64,000 nt of DNA, taken from NCBI RefSeq assembly GCF_963082655.1, contig NC_081554.1, positions 46,558,826 through 46,622,825 of the forward strand, in the 5' to 3' direction. A program made the translations under genes and the position numbers. Source of the stretch: Stomoxys calcitrans (Eukaryota; Arthropoda; Insecta; Diptera; Muscidae). Below are positions 33,021 to 43,740 of this stretch, piece after piece (positions within the stretch are counted from its first letter, which is position 1; each line of letters opens with the position of its first letter). Below the pieces are notes generated by a model. It did not search any database and was not told the DNA's origin. It saw only the letters and a program-made list of their open reading frames with translations.

Positions 33021-34085
33021 ATCATACATTCAGCTTTGTTTGTCGGTTTGTTTGTTTGTCCCATATAGACTCAAAAACGGCTGAACCGATTGCCTTGGAA
33101 TTTTCACAGATTGTGTAGGTTGGTCTGGAGGGAAACTTAGGCTATATAATTTTTTGATATCGGGAGGGGGGCGGACCTTCCCCCTAACCCCAAAAGTGCG
33201 ACCCAAAAATAAAAGTGGGCCGATCGGGACAATATGGGATTCAAATGAAAGAAATTCAAGAGTAGAGTACGAATTTTATAATAAAAGTTGGGTCCAAGTA
33301 CCTGGGGGGCCGCCCCAATCCCATAACCCCTTAAAATAGGTTTATTTGACGATCATGACAATATGGGACTCAAATGAAAGGTATTCGGAAGTAGATCACG
33401 AATATGGTCAGGTAGTGGGAATAGGCTTTATAATTTATTGATAACGGAAGGGGACGGACCCTCCACCGTTACCCCAAAAACACCACCCAAAATCAAAAGT
33501 GGACCGATAAGGACAATATGGATATCAAATGAAAAGTATGCGGGGGTAGATAACGAATCTGGCATACAAATTCCTCTCGAAGTATAGGGGTTCACCCCAC
33601 CCCCACAAAAATGCCCAAAATGGACACAGTAGCCAATCACGGATCAACTGGCAGAACCGTTTTTCAGGAGGAAGGAAACATAGGCCATATAATTTTTCGG
33701 TATCGGAAGGGGGACGGGCCCTCCCCCTTATGCCAAAAACACAGCCCAAAATCAAAAGTGAACCGATCGGGCCAACATAGGTATCAAATATGGTATTAAA
33801 ATTTGGGTCCAAGTACCCATTGCTGAATCGATGTGGCCCATTTTCAATCCCAACGACCTACATAAATTTTCAGCATCTGTGCAAAATTTCAAGCGACTAG
33901 TTTTACGCGTTCGACCGCTATCGTGATTTCGACAGACGGAAGGACGAACATGGCTAGATCGAATCAGAATGTCGAGACGATCCAGAATAAATGTACTTTA
34001 TGGGATCTCAGATCAATATTTCTAGGTTTTACAAACGGAATGACTAGATTTGTATACCCCTATTCTATAGTGGTGGATATAAAAA
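33021..34085 (-). mobile_element. Element with class B units and mini-me head, reversed
   Basis: Reading right to left, a full mini-me head is at 33830-34085 (terminal TATACCCCTATTCTATAG, core CATGGCTAGATCGAATCAG, short GACGG tract, leader GATGTGGCCCATTTTC). G-rich class B units follow (CAAAACACCACCCAAAATC type, AATATGGGACTCAAATGAAA). The class B 3' end is at GTTTGTCCCATATAGACTCA near 33060. This ties class B units to the same head used by classes A, C and D. Confidence 0.75.
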
Positions 34086-34822
34086 GGTGAGTTGTTTTAA
34101 GCTTCCCGACATCCGACTCAAATATGGTTCAGTTCGCACTATATTTAGATATAGCTGCTATAAATACCGATCTGAGAACGGACTATATTTAGATATAGCC
34201 GCCATATAAATCGATCTGTCGGTTTAAGGTCTAATGCCCATAAAAGCACATTTATAACCCGATTTTACGATAAAACTTGGAACAGTGAATTGTATTAAAC
34301 CTCCCTATATCGAATTTTAATATGATTCAGATCGTACTATGTTTAGATACAGCTGCCATATAGACCGATCTGCCGATTTTGTGTCTGAAGCCCATAAAAA
34401 CCGCATTTATTATACGATTTCGCTGAAATTTTAAAGAGTTGGTTGTTTCCAGCCTCCTCAGATCCAACTTAAATATGGTTCAGATCGGTCTTTATACAGA
34501 TATAGCTGCCATATAGACCGATCTGCCGATAAAGGGTCTTAGGCCAATAAAAGCTGCATTAATTACCCGATTTCGCTGGTATTTGACATAGTGACTTGTC
34601 TTAGGCCTTCGGTCGTTATAGCTGCCATGTAGACCGATCTTGCAATTAGGAGTCTTAATCGCATAAAAAGCGGATTTGTTGCCCGATTTCACCGAAACAA
34701 TGACCTGTATCGAGTTGTCGGTATCTGAATCAAATATGATCCAGACCTGAGAACACATTGCTGGAATTCAAACCGTTATCTGCCCTGTACCACACTAGTG
34801 GTGTAGGAGGGTATAAAAATAC
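34086..34822 (+). mobile_element. Class C-like unit array
   Basis: About five plus-oriented units (TTAGATATAGCTGCTATAAA, GATCTGCCGATTTTGTGTC, CCATAAAAACCGCATTTATT). It ends with a worn GGTGTAGGAGGGTATAAAAA at 34818. The left boundary directly abuts the head of the preceding reversed element. Confidence 0.65.
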
Positions 34823-35405
34823 AATACACATGAGAGTACATGCCGATTTCATTTTCATTTCATTTCATTTTCATTTCATTTATTTAACACCAAGCACAAC
34901 AAGATTATATCTTATATTTTACTGTGCTGGTTCACAACAGTGCAGTTTCATCAATTAATTCTATTATAAACTATAACTTATAAAAAAATAAATAAATAAT
35001 TTAATTATAACTTATACTACTAGACTACATACAATTTCTACTTATAATAATCATGTAGCTCCTTTTTGAATTCAATAGCGATTAGAGCGCGCTCTATTCG
35101 TATTCGGCGTTCATAAGTCAAGTCTTATGAATACAGAAAGTGCCAGCTCATATGACATGTCTTATGGTCCAATGGCGGCTTGAATAAACTTTGGCTAAAA
35201 TTTTAATTTGGGTGGGACTTACAATCTATGTCGTACATAGAGGTTGGACCTCTCTTCAGTCTTAGCACATAGAAATATTTTGATAATTTTTTTTTTAATT
35301 TTTTTATTAACATTGAACTTCTTATTCTTAATTTCAGATGAAACATGGATTCAAACATCGGTGAGTCATTAAATATTGCTATCTCTGTATAAATAGTTTG
35401 ATAAT
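34823..35405. other. Intergenic sequence with TTTCA/TTTTCATT tracts
   Basis: A low-complexity TTTCATTTCATT stretch lies at about 34848-34882 and AT-rich sequence follows. No gene is seen. Confidence 0.5.
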
Positions 35406-37200
35406 AAATAAGTAAAAGCATATTCAGTTCGGCTGGACCGAATCTTATGTACCCTCCACTATAGATCGCATTCTTTTGTATGGTTTCTCTTTTTAACCAG
35501 ATATTAAAAGGGATGATAGGAGGTCATAACTTGAAGTCCCTTGGATTTTTGTTTGTTTGTGTGGAACATATAGACTCAACAAGTAAAAGCGTGCTAAGTT
35601 CGGCCAGGCCGAATCTTATATACCCTCTATCATGGATCGCATTTGTCGAGTTCTTTTCCCGGCATTTCTTCTTAGGCCAAAAAAGGGATATAAAAAAAAG
35701 ATTTGCTCTGCTATTAGAGCGATATCAAGATATGGTCCGGTTTGGACCACAATTAAATTATATGTTGAAGACCTGTGTAAAATGTCAGCCAATTCGAATA
35801 AGAATTGCGCCCTTTGTGGGCTCAAGAAGTAAAATAGAGAGATAGATTTATATGGGAGCTGTATCGGGCTATATACCGATTCAGACCATAATAAACACGT
35901 ATGTTGATGGTCATGAGAGAATCCGTCGTACAAAATTTCAGGCAAATCGGATAATAATTGCGCCCTCTAGAGGATCAAGAAGTCAAGATCCCAGATCGGT
36001 GTATATGGCAGCTATATCAGGTTATGAACCGATTTGAACCATACTTGGCACAGATGTTGAATATCATAACAAAACACGTCGTGCAAAATTTCATCCCAAT
36101 CGGATAAGAATTGCGCACTCTAGAGGCTCAAAAATCAAGACCCAAGATCGGTTTATATGGCAGCTATATCGAAACATGGACCGATATGGCCCATTTACAA
36201 TACCAACCGACCTACACTAATAAGAAGTATTTGTACAAAATTTCAAGCGGCTAGCTTTACTCCTTCGGAATTTAGCGTGCTTTCGACAGACGGACGGAAG
36301 GACGGACGGAAGGACGGACGGAAGGACGGACGGAAGGACGGACGGAAGGACGGATGGAAGGACGGACGGAAGGACGGACGGAAAGACGGACGGAAGGACG
36401 GACGGAAGGACGGACGGAAGGACGGACGGAAGGACGGACGGAAGGACGGACGGAAGGACGGACGGAAGGACGGACGGAAGGACGGACGGAAGGACGGACG
36501 GAAGGACGGACGGAAGGACGGACGGAAGGACGGACGGAAGGACGGACGGAAGGACGGACGGAAGGACGGACGGAAGGACGGACGGAAGGACGGACGGAAG
36601 GACGGACGGAAGGACGGACGGAAGGACGGACGGAAGGACGGACGGAAGGACGGACGGAAGGACGGACGGAAGGACGGACGGAAGGACGGACGGAAGGACG
36701 GACGGAAGGACGGACGGAAGGACGGACGGAAGGACGGACGGAAGGACGGACGGAAGGACGGACGGAAGGACGGACGGAAGGACGGACGGAAGGACGGACG
36801 GAAGGACGGACGGAAGGACGGACGGAAGGACGGGCGGAAGGACGGACGGAAGGACGGACGGAAGGACGGACGGAAGGACGGACGGAAGGACGGACGGAAG
36901 GACGGACGGAAGGACGGACGGAAGGACGGACGGAAGGACGGACGGAAGGACGGACGGAAGGACGGACGGAAGGACGGACGGACGGAAGGACGGACGGAAG
37001 GACGGACGGAAGGAAGGACGGACGGAAGGACGGACGGAAGGACGGACGGAAGGACGGACGGACAGACGGACGGACATGGCTAGATCGACATAAAATTTCA
37101 CGACGTTCAAGAATATATACTTTATGGGGTCTCCGATGAATATTTCGAGTAGTTACAATCAGAATGACGAAATTAGTATACCCCCCATCTTTTGGTGGAG
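35406..37200 (-). mobile_element. Central-repeat element, class A, with expanded minisatellite (E13)
   Basis: The tail is at the left and doubled: AGTTCGGCTGGACCGAATCT at about 35429, then AGTTCGGCCAGGCCGAATCT at about 35600. Reversed A-class units follow (GATCGGTGTATATGGCAGCT type), then the leader, a 790-bp GGACGGACGGAA array, the core GGCTAGATCGACATAAAATT and the terminal TATACCCCCCATC at about 37180. The normally 30-100-bp microsatellite has become about ten times longer. Confidence 0.85.
36286..37075. repeat. 12-bp minisatellite (GGACGGACGGAA)n, about 65 units
   Basis: The array lies between leader and core of the reversed element, where the GTCY tract normally is. A long perfect run lies at about 36388-36830. 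Single changes occur near 36351, 36383 and 36832, and phase slips appear after 36970 (extra GGAC, extra GGAA). Because 12 is a multiple of three and the array is stop-free, it gives frames of about 260-308 codons on both strands encoding GRKD-, EGRT- and SVLP-type repeats. These are not genes. Confidence 0.97.
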
Positions 37201-38060
37201 GGAATTAAAACACATGGTAGAGTTTGACCTCAATGAATATAGAATACCCCATATTTGATACCCGAGGGGGAATCGGTCCATCCTCCTTACCACAATTTTC
37301 AAAAGCGCAGGTGGTTGCACCGATTTAAGCGAAATTTGGGTTGCACAATTATGGTAACCCAAATCACGAAATTGGTTCAAAACTTTGTGGTCAAATAAAC
37401 ATGGGGGAAGCCCTACTCTAAAACCCACTGAAGCGGACATGTTTACTAATCGGGACAGTATGGGAATCAAATGAAAGGTATTTAAGAGCAGAGTACGAAC
37501 TTGATATAACAATTTGACCACAAGTGTCGGGGCGCCCGCTCTACCCCAAAAACCCACCAAAAAAAGCCAAAAATTAAATTTTTTTCGATTGGGGCAATAT
37601 CGGTATCATATGAAAGATAATTGGAAGTAAAATATGAAACATATATAAAAATCTGGGGTTAAGTATTAGGGGGCAGCCCCACCGCGAAAACCATCCCTAA
37701 ACGGACAAGTAGGCCGATTGGGACAATGTGGTACTATACAAACGATAGGTACTGGAGAGTAGAATACGATCCAATTATAAAAATTTGGGATATATTCCCA
37801 GGCGGATTGCCCCATCCCAAATTAAAATTATGCCCCAAATGGACATGTACACCCTCAAACGAAAGTTATATGTTGGAGATCTAAACTACTATGGCCCATT
37901 TGCAATCCCCAACGACATATTGTACATCAATATCAAGTATCTGTGCAAAATTTTAAGCGGCTAAATTTACGCATTCGACCGCTATCGTGATTTCGACAGA
38001 CGGACGGACCGACATGGCTAGATCGACTCAGAGACAATCATGAATTTATATACTTTACTA
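37201..38060 (-). mobile_element. Element with class B units and mini-me head, reversed (second copy)
   Basis: The head at the right (37890-38060) has the leader CTATGGCCCATTTGCAATCC, a short GACGGACGG tract, the core CATGGCTAGATCGACTCAG and ATATACTTTA, where it stops without the terminal hairpin. Class B units lie to the left, with AATATCGGTATCATATGAAA and G/C-rich blocks. Confidence 0.7.
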
Positions 38061-39060
38061 GCCGAACCCGGCCCGCTAAGCTGCGCCTTCTTTTTATTTA
38101 GATGGAACAAAACTATCTTCTGAACAATCTTTTTTTTTGAAACACCATGCTACGAAAATGGTACATTTGTCATATGTGAATTAACAGTATAAAACTATCA
38201 ATGCCTTTATTTGAATACAGAAAGATCTTTATGGGTCTATAAATTCGCTCGGAGGGCTAAGGGTTATTTAAGTTTGGATGTTAGATGTACTCCCGTCTTA
38301 AAAGACTTTAATTGAGCCCGATATTTTTATATAGATTTTGGGAGTGGGTTGGTTGGTGGGTTTAGAGGGAAGTGTGGATCCCCTAAAACCTGGTCCTGAA
38401 AGAGGGTATCAATTTCGAACAGTGGCTTGAAAATATATATCAGATTCGTGTTCTACTTTAAAATAGCCCCATATTGTAATGGTTAGCATATACGTACTGT
38501 TTGGGGTGTTATGGGTATGGGGCGGCCCCGGAGACACTTTTCCCAAATATTTATATCATTTTCTTGCTCTACTCCCAAAAACCTTTCATTTGAGCCCCAT
38601 AATGCTATGGTCGGTAAATTTGCCCTCTTTGTGGGGCTATTTGGTGAAGGGGCGGCCCCCAAACACTTGGTCCTACATTTGGATATCAGATTCTTATTCT
38701 ACTCTCAAATACCTTTTATTTTAGCCCCATATTCCCATGGTCTATAAATATGTCCGAATTAGGAGAGTTTTGGGGGCTGGGGTGGTCCACCAAGTACATG
38801 GTCCCACAATTGGATATCGGATACGTTTTCTACTTTTAAAAACCATTTATTTGAGCCCCATATTGTGGTGATTGGTTTATATATATAAATATATTTGGTG
38901 GGTGTTGGGTGTGGGGCCGCCCCTCTGCATCCCACCTGAAATTTGGATCCCAAACTTTTGTTTTTAGGTTGCTATAAGAGGGGAAACAAAAGTTCGCTTA
39001 AATCGCTCCACCCATCAGCGAGATCTGGCGTTTCTGAAAATTAGTGTAGGGGGAACTTTA
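38061..39060 (+). mobile_element. Class B element, copy B5
   Basis: It starts at CTAGCCGAACCCGGCCCGCT, matching the start near 6405. About six units repeat CAGATTCTTATTCTACTCTC and CATTTGAGCCCCATAATGC, with a G-rich stretch between. The 3' part (GTGTAGGGGGAACTTTATC) fades near 39060. It is back to back with the preceding reversed class B element. Confidence 0.65.
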
Positions 39061-39440
39061 TCTTCAAGGAACTATCGTCGCGCTGTCATTTTCAAAAAAT
39101 TCGTTGAAATGTCTGTCTCAAATAAAAAAACTTACGCGTGTGTGTGTATTTACTCATGCATTTGTCAAATTAACCACGTTGCCTGTGTACAAATTTCGTA
39201 CTACGAAAGCAGACGACAAGAAAAATACTTTGTCTGAAGCAAAATGTACCTGAATACATGCATTGTACAACGTGGACTCACTGAAATCTGAATCAATCTC
39301 TTTTTGCATTCAATCATATCTTTGTCTTGGTGTCTTGTTATATGTTTAACTCAGCTCTCAATAGTCTCATACAATGTTGTATTTTTAAACGAAGTGTCCA
39401 GTTCTGGAAAGCAGAAATGAATGGTCTTGTGAAAACCTTC
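39061..39440. other. Intergenic sequence, nothing recognised
   Basis: About 380 bp of unique-looking sequence with a GTGTGTGTGT run near 39138. Confidence 0.5.
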
Positions 39441-39449
39441 GTTACCCTA

Positions 39450-40300
39450 TCACCTGAGGCTGGAGTAAAAATAATCTTCCCCGCATGCCCTACACATGCT
39501 ATCACTTGCCGCACCTATTTTACATAAGTGAGCTCGTAGTCCTATGTATCCCGTTGTGATACCAATAGTTGTACTGACCTCCTTCTTACTTTCTTTCACG
39601 AATAGCCTCTTCCTCTCTCGATCTGGATCATCCCATAGGATTTTCGTCGCCCTACCGACAGTTTCGCTGTGAGTTGCATGCGCATTCGTCGCCCACGCCC
39701 TTAACTCGGACTGCGTCGCCCGGAAAGGCTTCGGGTTAACCAAGTTAATTGACGGCGGTCCTATGACCTTCCCCGCTAAATCGTCTGCTCTTTCATTCTC
39801 CCTTACTCCGTTATGGACCGGTACCCAAACGTTAAGGCATTAATCTCCTTCTTACACTGCAAGACTGTTCGTGAGCTTATCGTCCTGGTTGTTATTGCCC
39901 TTATGGCCATTCGAAAGTCCCTAAAGGTATTCACACTCGACGTCCTCGCGTTAGGACCACACATTCTCATGTATTCCGTGATCGCCCGGATTTCCGCCTG
40001 CAGGACCGTATTATGGTGAGGCAGTCTAAAACAGAGCTCAGTCCTTGGGTTCTCAATGAAGACCCCCAGGCTCACTCTGTACCTTTGATCCATTCGTGTA
40101 ACATGATCTTCGAGGTGGCAATATTAGGGCTCCGTCAGTCCAAGACTGTTCAGCTGGCAGCAGTGCCTCGCACTCGACCTCAAGTGTCGTCTCAGGTATC
40201 CAATCCGAAACCTCTTCCCTTCCTTCCAGGTTTCCTATCGTCGCCTCGATTATACTGCGATGGTATGAGATGCTCCCATCCAAATACTCTCTAATGGTTA
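39450..40300 (-). pseudogene. Jockey-like LINE ORF2 C-terminus, J4
   Basis: It is closely related to the copy at 10398. From right to left there is NLEGREEVSDWIPETTLEVE at about 40200, then the first RNase H acid in SCYTNGSK, where the usual TDG has become TNG. TVLQAEIRAI holds the glutamate. After frameshifts NPKPFRATQSELRAWATNAH and LCKIGAASDSMCRACGEDYF follow near 39480. The 3' tail seen in the other copy is missing. The loss of the first acid and the frameshifts make it inactive. Confidence 0.85.
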
Positions 40301-41139
40301 ACTTTTTACTTGTTATTTGAAACATTCTAATTGTTTGTACTCAAAAAAAAACGAGTCAAATAATTATGCTGACTGACAACTTCTAAAATGCAACATAAAA
40401 TGGTTGCTAAGCAATTTGTTGTTCCATTGAATATAACAACTAATGCAAAATTGCAAAAATTTACATTATGCCATGCATGTATATCAAAAGTAACCGCTGT
40501 CACCAATCAACCATGTATAGAAGCATATTTTAGATCGCATCAATCACCCACTAACCTCAGCCTATGGTTAGCACAATCTCCCAGCAAATTTTGATATGCT
40601 CGTTGGTGTAGCAATAAAATGCCTCAATGTGCATTCACTATAAAACCACAATCCCATACAGTGATTTAGTTTTGTGAATGTTCCCACCATATCTAACACA
40701 TCCAATATACTGGTGCTTTAAGTACAGCAATCGAAAGACAAACTGTCAATTTGATTTTACCAGTTGTGCGCTTAGTAAATCAAAGTTTGTACCTTAAGTT
40801 TGAGATAATGTTTTCGACAAAGAAAAAGAATTTAAAAGTTTATTCGGAAGTTACTTTAGGAAAAGAAAAAGGAAAAAAACATTCACAGCGAAGGTGTGAG
40901 CATTTGGATGTTCTCATGCTAGGCATTCGTACTTTTTCTCAAATAGCTTCCAAAGTAGCCGTTGAGTGGAGCTGATGTGTTTTCATTGCTCTCCTGAAAG
41001 AAAAATATCCGTATCTCGGAATAGGTACTACCTATTACGAAAAAAATGCTAATGCCTTTTTGGAGTAGGCTGGAAATGGACTCCAAAGACCCAACAGCTG
41101 CGGTGGTGGCGTCGGACCGCATCATGTTATTCTCCCATT
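40301..41139. other. Intergenic sequence, nothing recognised
   Basis: AT-rich unique-looking sequence. The last 100 bp (from about 41040) may be 5' flank of the ORF1 gene that follows. No separate feature is supported. Confidence 0.5.
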
Positions 41140-41945
41140 CTATAGGAGGGTGGGTGCCTTGGCACCTGTAGTAGAGATAGATGCTTCAAGTGCACAACTA
41201 GTCGTCTGATTAATTAATGAAGAAGAAACGGATAAACCAGAGGGATGGACAGTTCGTCCTTTCAGTAAAGATGGTGTTTCCGACTCGGATTCAAACAGCG
41301 ACGGTGTCAATGAAACAGTCATCGCAGCCGAATCGAGAGATGGGCGCAACGAGATGAGGGCAACGAGATGGTGGCAGAAGTGACCGATGGCTTTGTTAAG
41401 CTCACAAGCAGGACGAGAAAGCGATCCGGGGCACGACTTAGGAGACAGAGAATTATGTATGCAGGATGCTGGAAGGGATAGAACAGACATTCCAAGCACT
41501 TCTCCGGAAACTGGAAAGAGAATAGGATCTGCCGAAGAGCATGACGTTGATAAAATGCTGAAGAAGAAAAAGAGCTCCCCGCCTTCAAGTACTCTGGGAA
41601 AACCAAGCCAGCCATCCCGCAATGGAGCCTCTAGACAATGTTCTGCGAAGGTAGACAAAGTCGGAACAGGAGCGATGGAAAAGCGCACGGCCTCTGAGTC
41701 TTCATGGAGGACTGTGACTTCCAAAAGGAGGCCACAGCCATCACGGAAGGGCAGGATGTTCGCTGAGAATGGTAAGAAGCCGCCTCTTACGCCAGAGTGG
41801 CAAGGAACAACAACAGAGATGAGCTGACTTATGCGGTCATCAATATCGGCAGTGCATCCGGTAGGATATATCAACGATCCCAAGTGGAGCATCTGGTTAA
41901 CCAGCGGATTTTCGAACATGTGTGGAACTCTGTAGAGTTGCTCTT
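41140..41945 (+). pseudogene. LINE ORF1-like gene, copy B, N-terminal part
   Basis: Plus-strand reading gives VEIDASSAQLVV, one stop, INEEETDKPEGWTVRPFSKD, then the acidic SDSDSNSDGVNETVIAAESR. A basic and Ser-rich linker follows (KMLKKKKSSPPSS, ESSWRTVTSKRRPQPSRKG), then NRDELTYAVINIGSASGRI and RIFEHVWNSVE near 41935, where the gene is interrupted. It is the same order as the minus-strand gene at 13216-14825. An acidic then basic N-terminus followed by a folded block fits an RNA-binding retrotransposon ORF1. The 282-codon minus-strand frame over the same bases is an antisense shadow. Confidence 0.65.
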
Positions 41946-42295
41946 TGCTCCTGTTCCTTATTGGAATGTTCATGGGCAAAATTTGCAATTTTGTTCCGTC
42001 GCAAATTTATTACGACGGCACCTTCCCAGGGAGCGTGGATACCTCCGACGAGCTGTTTGACGGTATCAATACATTCCGCAGACGCAAAACGCAGTGTAAA
42101 GATTTCCCTTCTCTACTCGCAGCTCATCATTTGTATGTGTGGACCCTCTACAGAGTTTCACACGCATCGTGAGAAAGATGTATATCCCCCAGCTCACAAA
42201 GGCGATGGTCTTCATCAAGGGATGGGGCAATAAATTTGCGACGGAACAAAATTGCAAATTTTGCCCATGAACATTCCAATAAGGAACAGGAGCAA
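41945..42295. repeat. 67-bp perfect inverted repeat around an inverted ORF1 block
   Basis: The arms 41945-42011 and 42229-42295 are exact complements (TTGCTCCTGTTCCTTATTGG... against ...AATAAGGAACAGGAGCAA). They consist of a SINE 3' end plus about 20 bp of flank. Between them lies the ORF1 middle block (about 42015-42163). Its coding sense (FASAECIDTVKQLVGGIHAP) is on the minus strand, opposite to the ORF1 parts on both sides. A short block in normal sense follows (VRKMYIPQLTKAMVFIKGWG). Confidence 0.9.
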
Positions 42296-42533
42296 GCTTC
42301 TCACATATCAATGAGTGCAGTCCGATTCAAGTTTAAGCTCAAAGATAAGGGGCCTCCTTTTTATAGCCGAGTCCGAACGGCATGTCGCAATGCGACACCT
42401 CTTTGGAGAGAAGTTCTACATAGCATATTACCTCACAAATGTTGCCAGCATTAGGAGGGGAAAACCACCGTTGAAAATTTTTTTCTGATGGTCTCGGCTG
42501 GATTCGAACCCAGCCGTTCAGCGTCATAAGCGT
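42243..42533 (-). mobile_element. tRNA-derived SINE (S4), head truncated
   Basis: The 3' end is at the left (TTGCAAATTTTGCCCATGAA). The body has GGCCTCCTTTTTATAGCCGA and CACCTCTTTGGAGAGAAG, and the B-box is seen as GGATTCGAACCC near 42500. The tRNA-like head stops at CGTCATAAGCGTACG without the A-box. It separates two parts of the ORF1 gene. Confidence 0.85.
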
Positions 42534-42547
42534 ACGCATGTTGGTGT

Positions 42548-42762
42548 TTCGACGGAATGCATGTTGGTATTCTTGGGCAAACAAAACCAAAGTTTGGTCG
42601 CAGAGAATTCGAAGTTCTTCCACAAGGAGGAGAAAGAGGAAGGAATTCTCTATGTGGTTAACATTGATCAAGCCTCCCTGACAAGTTTGGCTAAGACTAA
42701 AGGCGTGGCGCACTACGGGAGCAAGGCTGTCTTTTTCCAGATTGGAAAAACTAGGATAAGCT
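42548..42762 (+). pseudogene. LINE ORF1-like C-terminal block (DUF4780-like), copy B
   Basis: It reads VFLGKQNQSLVAENSKFFHK, then KEEGILYVVNIDQASLTSLA and HYGSKAVFFQIG. The pattern 'L.KQN..L....WKV..R.E...G..LV..ID..S...L......Y.G...V.F.I' resembles DUF4780 of insect retroelement ORF1 proteins. The relationship is judged by eye. It continues the gene begun at 41140 after the inverted block and SINE. Confidence 0.6.
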
Positions 42763-42835
42763 GAAATCCTCATATTGGCCAAAAGGGTCTTGCATATGGC
42801 ATATGACTGGACCCAAAAGTCTCAATGTTATCCCA

Positions 42836-43020
42836 GAGAAGACTGAAATTTTGCACAAATACTTTTCATTAGTGTAGGTCAGTTGGTATTGTAAATGTGC
42901 CAAATAGGTCCACGTTATGATATAGCTACCATGTAAACCGATCTTGGATGTTGACTTCTTGAGCCTCTAGAGGGCGCAATTTTCATCCGATTTGATGATG
43001 ATGACTGAAATTTCGCATGA
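42836..43020 (+). mobile_element. Central-repeat element scrap, leader plus one class A unit
   Basis: AAATTTTGCACAAATACTTT, the leader GTAGGTCAGTTGGTATTGTA and one class A unit with GAGCCTCTAGAGGGCGCAAT. Head and tail are both missing. Confidence 0.7.
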
Positions 43021-43740
43021 GGTGTTTGTTTTAGAAATACACGCATACACTCGATTTTTTTCCTCTTTGATCCCAATAAGTAAAATACGAAATATTATGG
43101 CAATTGGTTAACCTCCCTGTAGGAAATGTCAATAGTAAATCTATACTGACTTACTATCGACTTTGTCACCAGAACTACAGACAAATTGTACCCAAGCCCA
43201 TGCTTTTTGCTATAGGCATTTTATATGAGCTTGTCATTCAGAAGTTAGTGGTGACATTGTCTATAGTAAGTCATTAGGGAATATATAGAGACATTGCGGG
43301 ATATATGGGGCATTGTCAACAGCATGTCAATAGGGACATTATATAGACATGTCTATTAATTTAGTCCGTAATTTTTGAACTTTTCACTCAATTTTAAAAC
43401 TAGCTTAATAAGGCATTTAAATAAGTTTAGACTTTTATTTATTTGTTCAAAATGTCTATTTAGTAAAAAACAAAACTTTTATAAAGAGGAAATCTTTTTT
43501 CTCGTAAAGGTTTTTGAAGTGACGAAATTACAAAACAATTGAGAAAACGATAAAAATAAAATAAATTATAGTTTGTCACCTGCCAATTAAAACAATGTAG
43601 AAAAGATTGTGAACAATTTGGTGACAATATCACGTACATAGTAGACAAAAGTGATGACTTGGGGACACTTAACCCCACACTTCTTACAGGGCTGTGCCGA
43701 CACAACGAACAGTGGGATAGAACCGAAAAAAACTAGTAAA
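43021..43740. other. Intergenic sequence, nothing recognised
   Basis: AT-rich. It has loosely recurring GACATT words near 43130-43350 but no clear period. No supported gene. Confidence 0.45.

Noticed and set aside
36157..37139. Open frames of about 260-308 codons on both strands with GRKD, EGRT or SVLP repeats
   Set aside because: They are translations of a stop-free 12-bp minisatellite in all frames; no start context, domain or codon pattern supports a protein.
41140..41988. 282-codon minus-strand frame
   Set aside because: Antisense to the ORF1-like pseudogene whose plus-strand blocks match the copy at 13216-14825; the minus frame has no recognisable domain.
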